Source: Firm-04 sp964392175 (lineage in GTDB: Bacteria > Bacillota > Clostridia > Oscillospirales > Ruminococcaceae). From it: DNA of 26,411 bases. The DNA lies in the NCBI GenBank assembly GCA_964392175.1, contig CAYMOJ010000025.1, positions 1 through 26,411 on the forward strand, in the 5' to 3' direction. This document shows, one piece after another, positions 1-7,814 of the stretch. Positions within the stretch are counted from its first letter, which is position 1; each line of letters begins with the position of its first letter. Made by a program: the position numbers and the translations under genes. A model generated the notes under the pieces. It saw only the letters and a program-made list of their open reading frames with translations. It searched no databases and had not been told where the DNA came from.

Positions 1-30
1 TTGGGTCTCACATCATTGACATATGGACAT
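1..30. repeat. Left copy of a 30-base terminal inverted repeat (probable IS end)
   Basis: These 30 bases are the exact reverse complement of 26357-26386. Matching stops at base 31 on the inner side but continues to the very first base of the window. That is what is expected if the repeat is the end of an insertion sequence lying mostly outside the window. Read outward from the window, the end begins ATGTCCATATGTCAATGATG. No transposase is visible inside the window, so the IS family cannot be assigned. Confidence 0.6.
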
Positions 31-31
31 A

Positions 32-50
32 TTCTGAAGTTTTTTCAGAA
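32..50 (-). terminator. Weak hairpin after the 91-residue gene
   Basis: TTCTGAA (32-38) and TTCAGAA (44-50) form a perfect 7-base stem with a 5-base loop, 11 bases past the stop codon of the last minus-strand gene. Read on the minus strand, the hairpin has no T-run behind it because the 30-base end repeat begins immediately. It may be a terminator whose T-run was displaced by the insertion, or only a small hairpin. Confidence 0.3.
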
Positions 51-61
51 CTGCTACGATC

Positions 62-337
62 TTATGCGGGCGTTTTCGCATATGCATCGGAAAGCCAGTT
101 AAGCATTGCTTGAAAGCCTTCTTCAGAGAGCGGAAAGGTGTTTTCGGCTTCAATGCCATTTGCCTCGCTGATCAGTTCATAACACAGGTCTTTGCGCCAT
201 ACGGCGACCAGCAGTGCATCGTTTTCCGGAGCGATACGATATCGCATATTGCCACGGCTGCCGGAATGGACATTTTTTGCCTGAAAATAGAATAGTTTGG
301 GAATATCAAAAGCATTGCGAGGCTGATGTTCAGTCAT
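62..337 (-). CDS. Small hypothetical protein, 91 aa
   Basis: I do not recognise this protein with certainty. It is soluble, has no signal peptide or membrane segment, and is rich in aromatic and charged residues (for example FYFQAKNVHSGSRGNMRYRI near the N-terminus and a C-terminal helix around LSEEGFQAMLNWL). The start is well supported: AAGGAG lies 8 bases before ATG. That ribosome-binding site is made of the last codons (Glu-Lys-Gly-Glu) of the upstream dockerin gene, whose stop lies only 3 bases before this ATG, so translation is probably coupled. It is the last gene of the moxR-led unit. Compact proteins of this size with a GSRGN-like segment occur in clostridia without known function, but that comparison is from memory. 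The coding call is firm and the function is unknown. Confidence 0.75.
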   Translation of the reverse strand: MTEHQPRNAFDIPKLFYFQAKNVHSGSRGNMRYRIAPENDALLVAVWRKDLCYELISEANGIEAENTFPLSEEGFQAMLNWLSDAYAKTPA

Positions 338-340
338 GGT

Positions 341-2743
341 TCATTCTCCTTTTTCCGCGAGCATAGTACGGTCAATCGCATTCACACTGCCATCACCGTT
401 GATGTCAGCAACGAGCATTTGCAGGGCATCGGGCAGGGCCACTCCACTGAAAAACGCATCCATGAGCTTGCAGTCACCGGCGTCTACTGTTCCATCAAGG
501 GTGACATCCCCTGCGAGGTACAAATAGGGCGTGCCATATTCACCCAAACGAACCCAGCCAATGTTGCCATTCCAGTGAATCTTTGCCCAGTCAGCCTCAA
601 TATCCACCACCGTGACATGGGTGCCCATTGTTACAATATCGGTGGCGACACCGTCGATTTCGGTGTGAATGTGCAAATCGTCCACCACGACCACACAGTT
701 GCCAAGATCTGCGAACCAAGAGGAATCCAGCTTTGTAGGAAGACTTTCTGCTACCGGTGTGCAATATGCCAGATACACCCAGCCATCCTTACCGTTGTAG
801 GTAGTTTTGCCCCAGCCGTCATTGATTTGGGTGATGTTCAGTTCCGTGTTTGTACCGATGTAAGCAAGCGTTTCAGAGGTGTCAGTTGCTTCGGCGCGCA
901 GGCGCAGATTGTGATTGCCTGTTGTATAGAGACCACATATGGGTTCTTCAGGTGTATCGGGGGGAGCAGATTCTGTAGGAAGACCTTCTGCTACCGGTGT
1001 GCAATATGCCAGATACACCCAGCCATCCTTACCGTTGTAGGTAGTTTTGCCCCAGCCGTCATTGATTTGGGTGATGTTCAGTTCCGTGTTTGTACCGATG
1101 TAAGCAAGCGTTTCAGAGGTGTCAGTTGCTTCGGCGCGCAGGCGCAGATTGTGATTGCCTGTTGTATAGAGACCACATATGGGTTCTTCAGGTGTATCGG
1201 GGGGAGCAGATTCTGTAGGAAGACCTTCTGCTACCGGTGTGCAATATGCCAGATACACCCAGCCATCCTTACCGTTGTAGGTAGTTTTGCCCCAGCCGTC
1301 ATTGATTTGGGTGATGTTCAGTTCCGTGTTTGTACCGATGTAAGCAAGCGTTTCAGAGGTGTCAGTTGCTTCGGCGCGCAGGCGCAGATTGTTGTTTCCC
1401 GTTGTATAGAGGTCGCAAATGGTTTCTTCGGGCGCATCGTCAGTAATCAGTGTGCAATAGGGAATGTAGATCCATCCGATTTGTCCTTCATAGACCGTTT
1501 TGCCCCAGTTGCCCTCCATTTGCGTGACGATAAAGGTAGTATCAGGGGGGAGAACGGCGAGCGTTGCTGTAGCTGTGGAGGCTCCCGTGCGTAAGCGCAT
1601 ATTGTTTTTTGCGGTGGTATAGTGCAGCGAAATACCGATTTCTGCGCTACCCTCACTACAGGTGCAGTAGCGAAGGGAAATCCATCCGGATTTTCCTTCA
1701 TGGGTGCAGTAGCCCCAGTCTCCATTGATTTCCGTTACTGTGATGATGGTATTGGGTGGCAGATATCCCACTGCCGCTGCCGTTGCCACAGGAGCATTGC
1801 GTAGTGTCAGTGTTTGGTCATCCGTGCAGTAATCACCGGTAGTAAAAATGGAAACTGCAGGGGTACAGTATCGCATATTAACCCAGCCATCTATGCCGTT
1901 ATAGGAAATTCTGCCCCATTCTTCGGCGACTTCTGTGATCTCGATATATGTATCTTTTGGGAGCACAGTCAACACGTTGTAGTTGGTACTTGCACCGTTG
2001 CGCAGATTCAGGCGGGCGGTGGTCAGGTATGCACCTACCGACTGCTGTGCGGGGGCTTCCGGCACAGTGATCGCAGGAGAATCCGCGCCACGGAACAATC
2101 GCACGCTTTCCAGCATATAGGAGCTATATTTATCGTACAACACATCGTAGCTGCTGCCGGGATCAAACATATAGACAATGCCGTTTTCAATACGGTCGAT
2201 GGCAACGAAATGGCTTGTATATGTGTCACCTACTGTTAGGGATAACTTGACTGCTACAAAGTAGCCAGCAGCAAGATATGAAGTCAGCTCTGCGATTTGG
2301 TCGCGTTGGTTTTTACTGGAGAATGTTTTAGTGGATTCGTAGGAGAAGTCGGGTACCAGTTTGGAGATGGTTGGCCATTGCAGGTCACCACTGACAGAAA
2401 AGCCACCATTTTTTGTAAGAAAATCGCAAAGTACACCGGGGTCAAAATTCGCGGGAACGGAAGAATGCGAAGCAACACATAAAATTGCGGCGGCAGTGAC
2501 GGCACAGCCGATAGAACGCATATCGCCACCGAACTTGCCAACGGGCAGATCCGCCCACGCGGCATTGTATTGTTTCCAATTTTTGTATGTGGATGCGGCT
2601 GTTGTGGTAGCGGTGATTCTGCTGTTCGTCGATGTAACAGTCGCATTGGCAATGAGCGCGGCGTTGCTTTGCCACAGCAGCGTTGCAGTGGCAGTGAAAG
2701 AAAGCATTTGCCGCAGTGCTTTTTTTTGTATGAGATTCGGCAT
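341..2743 (-). CDS. Secreted C39-like peptidase with seven SH3b domains and a C-terminal dockerin
   Basis: The start at 2743 gives 800 residues and follows a strong AGGAGGAGG site; an in-frame ATG 51 bases upstream lies inside the preceding gene. Residues 1-34 form a signal peptide (QKKALR, then a hydrophobic stretch ending ALIANA). Residues about 55-215 fit a C39-like papain-fold peptidase, with Cys80 in IGCAVTAAA, His178 in SHFVAIDRI and Asp194 in MFDPGSS as the likely triad. Seven bacterial SH3 domains follow, at about 239-294, 300-361, 373-431, 445-503, 525-583, 605-663 and 682-738, each with an LNLR/LRLR start and a GW(V/I) segment. Domains 4-6 are nearly identical at the DNA level. Residues 743-800 are a type I dockerin with two calcium loops (DVTLDGTVDAGD and DINGDGSVNAID). 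The dockerin implies docking to a cohesin-bearing surface scaffold, and the SH3b domains imply cell-wall or peptide binding. The substrate is unknown. It lies 31 bases after the transglutaminase gene. Confidence 0.85.
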   Translation of the reverse strand: MPNLIQKKALRQMLSFTATATLLWQSNAALIANATVTSTNSRITATTTAASTYKNWKQYNAAWADLPVGKFGGDMRSIGCAVTAAAILCVASHSSVPANFDPGVLCDFLTKNGGFSVSGDLQWPTISKLVPDFSYESTKTFSSKNQRDQIAELTSYLAAGYFVAVKLSLTVGDTYTSHFVAIDRIENGIVYMFDPGSSYDVLYDKYSSYMLESVRLFRGADSPAITVPEAPAQQSVGAYLTTARLNLRNGASTNYNVLTVLPKDTYIEITEVAEEWGRISYNGIDGWVNMRYCTPAVSIFTTGDYCTDDQTLTLRNAPVATAAAVGYLPPNTIITVTEINGDWGYCTHEGKSGWISLRYCTCSEGSAEIGISLHYTTAKNNMRLRTGASTATATLAVLPPDTTFIVTQMEGNWGKTVYEGQIGWIYIPYCTLITDDAPEETICDLYTTGNNNLRLRAEATDTSETLAYIGTNTELNITQINDGWGKTTYNGKDGWVYLAYCTPVAEGLPTESAPPDTPEEPICGLYTTGNHNLRLRAEATDTSETLAYIGTNTELNITQINDGWGKTTYNGKDGWVYLAYCTPVAEGLPTESAPPDTPEEPICGLYTTGNHNLRLRAEATDTSETLAYIGTNTELNITQINDGWGKTTYNGKDGWVYLAYCTPVAESLPTKLDSSWFADLGNCVVVVDDLHIHTEIDGVATDIVTMGTHVTVVDIEADWAKIHWNGNIGWVRLGEYGTPYLYLAGDVTLDGTVDAGDCKLMDAFFSGVALPDALQMLVADINGDGSVNAIDRTMLAEKGE
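735..1392 (-). repeat. 240-base tandem repeat, about 2.7 near-identical copies
   Basis: The sequence repeats with an exact period of 240 bases (80 codons) from 735 to about 1392. By eye the only internal difference is one base (t at 745, c at 985 and 1225). Each unit encodes one SH3b domain plus a Pro/Glu-rich linker. The lack of even synonymous differences points to recent duplication or gene conversion. The domains on either side are clearly diverged. Confidence 0.95.
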
Positions 2744-2774
2744 AGAAACCTCCTCCTGTTCTATCTTTTGGTTT

Positions 2775-5333
2775 TCAGCCCTGTTGAGATGCAACTTTTG
2801 TCACCGCAGATTGCTGCTTTTGCTGTTGTTTTGCGCAGGTGCGATATGCACTGCGGAGGGTACAGTAAGCCCAATAGCATTCCATGGCAAGGGTATCGGT
2901 ATAGCATTCGCCATAGAATCCCTGCTCCAACGTCGTCTGCAATTGTGACAGTGCAGCTTCTGCTTGTTGATCATAGGCAAACAATGGCTGCATTTGGGCA
3001 CAGACCTCGCGAATCGTGGCTGCGGAGGGTGTCTGCCATTGCTTTTGTAATCTTGCGTAGGCTTTGGACATCATGGCTAGACCCTTGCGTTTGCGATAGA
3101 CACGTCGAAAATGCTGTTCCGCGAGGATCGGCAGAAGAAAATGCAAGAATAACACGATCACAGCCGAAAGAATCAACAGGATGATACCCGTGCGTTGCAA
3201 GGCACTGATGATATCTTCGGCTCCTGCCAGGAGATCAGGGGATTCGTTGAGATCGGCAGCGGTTGCATCCATCGAAAGCCAGCCGTAGCCTGCAATGTAG
3301 ACTTCGGTGAAGGCATGGGCGTGTTTTGCGCGAATCACATAGTTGGCGTTTGGGTAGCGCGTAGAATTGGTTTCTTCTGTGAGCGCGAAGCCTTCTACAT
3401 AGCGTGCGTGTAGCCCTGCTGCGCGGCAAAGCTCTGTCATGGCAGAGGCAAACTGATAGCATACGCCTGTTCGGTTTTCAAACAGAAAAGTTTCCACATT
3501 GTCCGTATCGCTGATAAAGTAATCCGCATCGTAGGTATAGAAGGTGTAAAGATAATTGCGGATGGCATTTGCCTTTTCAAAATCGGTAGTCAGACCTTCT
3601 GTGAGGGTAGCTGCAAGCTCGGTTACGCGTTCGGGTGTTTCGCGGTCTATCGTATCCTGAAAATAATAAAGAGCGTTTTTCACATCGGAATTGAGAAAAT
3701 ATGCTAAGAGACATAGATCAGGGTGGTTTTCATAGGCATCCATAGAGAACGACAGCTCTGATATCAATGTATGGACTTCCTCTATTGTCAGCTGCTGTGT
3801 GAGAAATTGCATTGCGGTGTCCTCAAACATGGTGGGGCTGAGATATTGCAAACTGTATTCTTCCATACGGATGATGGCGGGATTGGTGCGGAAGAACAAT
3901 CCGTTCTTGGCTTGATACAGCTGGATTTCGTAGTGGGTCATGCTTTCTGCCATATAGGTATGCAATGGTGCCATATAGCTTGTGCTGTTGTACATGGGCG
4001 CGTGGAACACCATGGAACGCTTGTAATCTGGCAAGGAAAGCTGCAACTTGGAAATACCTGCAAAGCCGTATTCTTCAGCAAGCTCGGGATATGCCTCATC
4101 CACCATGCAGAAGAAGGCATAGTAATCGTAGGGGGTGGCAGCTGCATTTTCGCTGAGATAATAGGGTGTATCGTTGCGGTCGTGTTCTGCGATGATATCC
4201 TCCATCATCAGCGTGGATGGCGTGTAATAAAAAGTATCATAGTAGGTACTGTGCCCGTCCTGATATGCTGCTGACCAGCTATCGGTGGCATAGTCATAGT
4301 GCGTATAGGTAGAAAGTCGCAGATTCAGACTTTCCTGTGCTTCTACATAGTACAGTGCCTGAGAAGAGCTGAGGGAGGAATAGCTGCCACCATCGGAGGA
4401 ATCGCTGAAGCCACTGATGGCATTGAGCAGATAATCGGCAAAGGAAGAGGTATCCAGCAATGTATCCATATAGCTGCGATCGGCGGTGATGGTGGGCTTG
4501 GGCAGAATCAGCACCAGAATCGTAGCTGCTATGATAAACAGCAAAGCCGCCATCCAGATGCCCTTTCCAAACAGTTCGGGGCGGGGCATGGTGGTTAGCT
4601 CTTTGATTTTTGCGTTACAAAGCATTTCCGGTTCGGGCAGTGCGTAGTCCGTTGCATTGGGATCGTGAATGTGCATGAGTTGTTGATCGCCACAGTGCAG
4701 CTGTTTGCAGTAGATCATCACTACAAAGTACATGACAAACAATGCAACGATAAAAGGCACGGGCATCACTTCAGATTCCTTTGCATAGATAGCAAAAGGG
4801 AAGCACATGACCGAAAAGGACATCAGTGTGCGATAAATTACATGAGAATAATAGTAAACCACGGTGGCAATGAACAGTGTAAACAGCAGGAACAATGCCA
4901 CGGTATATGGGCCATAGAAAGCATTGATGACCGATTGCGGGGTCAAAAACCAGACCATAAAACTCAACCGGACATCTGTGCCTACAGGCGCAAAGATGCC
5001 TCCAAAGGCGGTGTGATCGCCACCGACGGTGATGCAAAGTCCTGCCAACAAAAAGGTGAATACGCATACTATCACATAAAGTGCGCCACCCAACAGATGG
5101 TGCTTTTTCACAAAGTGCAGCAGCTTGAAGGCACCCCATTGCAGAACCAAGCCGAGCAAAAACCACAGGGGCGTGTACTTTGCACCGTAGTGATAGAAGA
5201 TCGAGGTGACAACAATGACTGAATACAGCAGTGGTATGTGCTTTGCATCGAAGATTTTCTGAATGATAGGGTGTAGTGCAAGCTTTTGCAGCCATGCAGA
5301 TGATGCATTGGGGGCAGTTACAGAACTTTGCAT
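2775..5333 (-). CDS. Membrane transglutaminase-like protein (TgpA type)
   Basis: An 852-residue integral membrane protein. The N-terminal 215 residues hold several membrane helices (from about 32), and another helix lies at 258-278. A large extracellular region (about 280-710) ends in a transglutaminase-like domain with Cys625 (RTGVCYQFASA), His673 (HAHAFTEVY) and Asp689 (WLSMDAT). A last helix (about 713-737) leads to a cytoplasmic tail of about 115 residues resembling the DUF4129 tail of this family. The family is thought to act on proteins at the outer face of the membrane by acyl transfer or hydrolysis, and the substrate is not known. AAAGGAGGTG precedes the ATG. The order moxR, DUF58, transglutaminase is a widely conserved cluster, which supports the call. 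The catalytic triad is intact. The stop lies 31 bases before the dockerin gene, its likely effector or substrate. Confidence 0.9.
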   Translation of the reverse strand: MQSSVTAPNASSAWLQKLALHPIIQKIFDAKHIPLLYSVIVVTSIFYHYGAKYTPLWFLLGLVLQWGAFKLLHFVKKHHLLGGALYVIVCVFTFLLAGLCITVGGDHTAFGGIFAPVGTDVRLSFMVWFLTPQSVINAFYGPYTVALFLLFTLFIATVVYYYSHVIYRTLMSFSVMCFPFAIYAKESEVMPVPFIVALFVMYFVVMIYCKQLHCGDQQLMHIHDPNATDYALPEPEMLCNAKIKELTTMPRPELFGKGIWMAALLFIIAATILVLILPKPTITADRSYMDTLLDTSSFADYLLNAISGFSDSSDGGSYSSLSSSQALYYVEAQESLNLRLSTYTHYDYATDSWSAAYQDGHSTYYDTFYYTPSTLMMEDIIAEHDRNDTPYYLSENAAATPYDYYAFFCMVDEAYPELAEEYGFAGISKLQLSLPDYKRSMVFHAPMYNSTSYMAPLHTYMAESMTHYEIQLYQAKNGLFFRTNPAIIRMEEYSLQYLSPTMFEDTAMQFLTQQLTIEEVHTLISELSFSMDAYENHPDLCLLAYFLNSDVKNALYYFQDTIDRETPERVTELAATLTEGLTTDFEKANAIRNYLYTFYTYDADYFISDTDNVETFLFENRTGVCYQFASAMTELCRAAGLHARYVEGFALTEETNSTRYPNANYVIRAKHAHAFTEVYIAGYGWLSMDATAADLNESPDLLAGAEDIISALQRTGIILLILSAVIVLFLHFLLPILAEQHFRRVYRKRKGLAMMSKAYARLQKQWQTPSAATIREVCAQMQPLFAYDQQAEAALSQLQTTLEQGFYGECYTDTLAMECYWAYCTLRSAYRTCAKQQQKQQSAVTKVASQQG

Positions 5334-5366
5334 ACGACTACACCTCCTTTTAAGAGATTTGAAAAA

Positions 5367-6680
5367 TCATGTTTGCAGGGGAATAAAGCAGTGTTCCTCG
5401 TTGATCTGCCACAGGTCTGCCGTTTGGGGATATTTTCCTGCGCGATTTGATGATATCGGTTGCACAATATGCAATGTTGCAGCGAGTGTTTCTAAGGCTG
5501 CGGCAGTCTCAGCCGTCATGCAGGTGGAAAAATGTATCAGAATCAAATCGCTGCGTTGCGTGACGGCATGGGGTAGCGCAGGGCTTTCTGAGAGGGCATA
5601 GTCACTGCGAAAACCGCCCCGTAACAGTTGCATAGATTCCTGTGCGACTTGTTCGGGCATATCAGCAGCCAGCTCTGTCCATGTGGCAGTTTCATTCTGA
5701 TAGTACAGCGTGCAGGGGTATCCCTGCTGCAAACAAAGGGAGATCAGCCCCAGTGCGCTTTCGATCATCAACTGCTCTGTTGCCAAGCATTTTGTCATGG
5801 TGGCATGACTGCCTTGCAGATCGGGGGCACGGTGAAAATCCAAAATGATGGTCAGCTTTGCCAGTGCAGCAGGTTCATCCTTGCGCACCATCAATTTGCG
5901 TCGCTTGGAAGAAAGCTTCCAGTTGACGCGCTTGAGAGGATCACCGGGAATATAATCGCGATGCTCATAGCCGGGGGTGGAGGAAGCGGAAAACACAGGG
6001 GTCGCTTCGCTGTCATCATCGGCAGTGATGGCATCATTTGCCACGCTTTGAAACAGGCGATTGTTCGTGTGTATAGTTGGAATTTGCGGTAAGATCAGCA
6101 TATTGCTCTGTGGCTCTGCATCAATGCGGAATCGAAATAGTCGTAGAAAATCAGTTAGCTCCGGATGGGCAAGACGCACGGTTGCTTTGCCACAATATCG
6201 TGTCATTAGTGGTATGCGGTATTCACAGCGATGTTGTATGCCCATGGTAAAACACAATGGCAGCATATCGGGGGTATGCTGCACCGCTTGATGTTTTTCG
6301 TAATGTCGCAGCGCGATGCGATATTGCAGCATGGAAAAAAGTCCATTGCCGTGGCAAACAGGTGGGGCAAGCGGTTCAACAGCTGTGGTGTTCAGTGGTG
6401 CAAAATGCGCATCCGCATACAGCCGCAGCCGCAAAAATGGCATGGGCAGAATGGTTCGCTTTGTTAGGATAATGACTGCTTCCGACTGTTTGCCCTTACT
6501 ACATTCATCGGGCAGCTGCACCTCGATTTGCAACCTGTGCATGGCGACGAGCGTAACAACCAGCGAAAGTATGGGCATCACCAACAAAAACGCAAGCATC
6601 ATCACACCGATACTGCCATCCATGTACAGTGTAAAGATGATCGCAACACCGATTGCTGCCAGATATCCGACGGGGATCAT
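5367..6680 (-). CDS. DUF58 domain protein
   Basis: A 437-residue protein with two N-terminal membrane helices (about 3-20 and 24-47) and a C-terminal region carrying the DUF58 hallmark: GYEHRDYIPGDPLKRVNWKL at 237-256, then a basic SSKRRKLMVRKDE segment. DUF58 proteins usually contain a VWA-like fold and are encoded beside MoxR ATPases, as here. The proposed role is partner or client of the ATPase in assembling membrane or surface complexes; no reaction is established. The ATG overlaps the moxR stop (ATGA), so translation is probably coupled, and there is only a weak ribosome-binding site of its own. A 33-base gap separates it from the transglutaminase gene. Confidence 0.9.
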   Translation of the reverse strand: MIPVGYLAAIGVAIIFTLYMDGSIGVMMLAFLLVMPILSLVVTLVAMHRLQIEVQLPDECSKGKQSEAVIILTKRTILPMPFLRLRLYADAHFAPLNTTAVEPLAPPVCHGNGLFSMLQYRIALRHYEKHQAVQHTPDMLPLCFTMGIQHRCEYRIPLMTRYCGKATVRLAHPELTDFLRLFRFRIDAEPQSNMLILPQIPTIHTNNRLFQSVANDAITADDDSEATPVFSASSTPGYEHRDYIPGDPLKRVNWKLSSKRRKLMVRKDEPAALAKLTIILDFHRAPDLQGSHATMTKCLATEQLMIESALGLISLCLQQGYPCTLYYQNETATWTELAADMPEQVAQESMQLLRGGFRSDYALSESPALPHAVTQRSDLILIHFSTCMTAETAAALETLAATLHIVQPISSNRAGKYPQTADLWQINEEHCFIPLQT

Positions 6681-7615
6681 GTGGCATCTACCGGCACTGC
6701 TACCGCTGAAAGTACATCTCTGACTACAGCAGCACCATCGGCGTAGCGGGATTTGCCCTTGGGCGAAAGAATCAGACGATGTGCCAGTACGCTTTCTGCC
6801 ATTTTCTTCACATCGTCGGGCAGAGCGTAGCTTCTGCCGTCTAAGAAGGCATTTGCTTTTGCCGCCTTAAACAGGGCAATAGAACCACGAGGACTTGCAC
6901 CCAGTATCAATGCTTCGTGATGGCGTGTAGTGTCTGCAATACGTAAAATATAACGTCTGACAGACTCACTGACAGTGATCTCCTGTGCAGCACTTTGCAA
7001 TTGAAGGATATCCTCTGGGCAGAGTACAGGCTTTTCGATATTGTGTATGGGATTATGTCGTTCGGTGCGAGCAAGGATCAGCAGTTCCTCATCCTCGGTA
7101 GGGTAGCCCATGCTGATGCGCATGAAGAAGCGATCCATTTGCGCTTCCGGCAAATGATAGGTGCCATAAGTTTCCACGGGGTTTTGTGTTGCAAGCACCA
7201 TGAAAGGCTTCGGCAACGGATGGGTTACACCATCGATGGAGATTTGCTGTTCTTCCATGACCTCCAACAAGCTGGACTGCACCTTTGGAGAGGCGCGGTT
7301 GATCTCATCGGCAAGCAAGAAATTGCACATGGCAGCACCCGCACGGTATTCCAGTGCAAATGTTTGTTGATTCACCAGTGTGAAGCCTGTAATATCCGAA
7401 GGCATCACATCGGGGGTAAGCTGGATACGGTTGAATGAGCCACCTACGGATCTTGCCAGAGCTGCAGCTACTTGTGTTTTGCCTACGCCGGGTACATCTT
7501 CCAACAGGATGTGACCACCACAGAGCAGACCGGCGATGATGCAGCGTACGGGTTGTTCTTTTCCGACAATGACAGCGGAGATGCTCTCCTTCAGTGCTTG
7601 AATTTTTTTCTGCAT
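6677..7615 (-). CDS. MoxR-family AAA+ ATPase
   Basis: A 312-residue cytoplasmic ATPase of the MoxR group. Walker A is VPGVGKT (41-47), Walker B is FLLADEIN (about 99-106), sensor 1 is ATQNPVETYGTYHLPEAQMD (142-161, with Asn145), and an arginine-finger candidate is Arg162. Length and motif order are typical. MoxR proteins act as chaperone-like ATPases that mature VWA or DUF58 partners, usually with metal loading or assembly. Here the partner genes are immediately downstream (DUF58) and one unit upstream (VWA protein). AAAGGAAA lies before the ATG. A promoter at 7715-7687 makes this the first gene of its own unit. Confidence 0.93.
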   Translation of the reverse strand: MQKKIQALKESISAVIVGKEQPVRCIIAGLLCGGHILLEDVPGVGKTQVAAALARSVGGSFNRIQLTPDVMPSDITGFTLVNQQTFALEYRAGAAMCNFLLADEINRASPKVQSSLLEVMEEQQISIDGVTHPLPKPFMVLATQNPVETYGTYHLPEAQMDRFFMRISMGYPTEDEELLILARTERHNPIHNIEKPVLCPEDILQLQSAAQEITVSESVRRYILRIADTTRHHEALILGASPRGSIALFKAAKANAFLDGRSYALPDDVKKMAESVLAHRLILSPKGKSRYADGAAVVRDVLSAVAVPVDAT

Positions 7616-7668
7616 CGCAAGAGTTTCCTTTCTTTTGCAATATTTGGGCGTGTTGTTTGCCGGCAGCA

Positions 7669-7733
7669 GATACTTTTACGTCTACTATTATACAGGCTTT
7701 TCCTATAAAATGCAAGTGATTCCGATACTTTTA
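7669..7733. promoter_or_regulatory. Pair of direct repeats symmetrically flanking the moxR promoter
   Basis: GATACTTTTA occurs at 7669-7678 and again in the same orientation at 7724-7733, with a matching G two bases after each. One copy ends 8 bases from the -10 box and the other begins 8 bases from the -35 box, so the promoter lies exactly between them. The 55-base offset is about five helical turns. This layout suits an operator pair for a DNA-bending or looping regulator, but no regulator is identified. Confidence 0.4.
7687..7715 (-). promoter_or_regulatory. Promoter of the moxR operon
   Basis: On the minus strand, TTGCAT (7715-7710), a 17-base spacer, then TATAAT (7692-7687). Transcription would begin near 7680, leaving a leader of about 65 bases before the moxR ATG. 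Confidence 0.75.
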
Positions 7734-7749
7734 TGCTTTGGATGCGTCG

Positions 7750-7803
7750 TTTCACAGCAACCAATCGCTCCGAGTACTGTGAAATACTCGGAGCGATTGG
7801 TTG
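7750..7803 (-). terminator. 54-base double inverted repeat, likely terminator or processed RNA structure
   Basis: A perfect 19-base stem (7758-7776 with 7785-7803) encloses an 8-base loop (7777-7784, CTGTGAAA). The loop is itself the exact reverse complement of the 8 bases next to the stem (7750-7757, TTTCACAG). No T-run follows on the minus strand, so a classic intrinsic terminator is not certain. It begins 12 bases beyond the stop codon of the VWA gene and lies upstream of the moxR promoter, so it probably separates the two units. Confidence 0.7.
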
Positions 7804-7814
7804 TGGTATTGCTT

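Noticed and set aside
735..1392. Possible CRISPR array
   Set aside because: The 240-base units are contiguous coding repeats in the SH3b gene, with no short repeats or variable spacers.
326..1594. Long plus-strand frame of 422 codons with internal repeats
   Set aside because: It is antisense to the SH3b gene; its repeats mirror the tandem repeat, and it has no ribosome-binding site.
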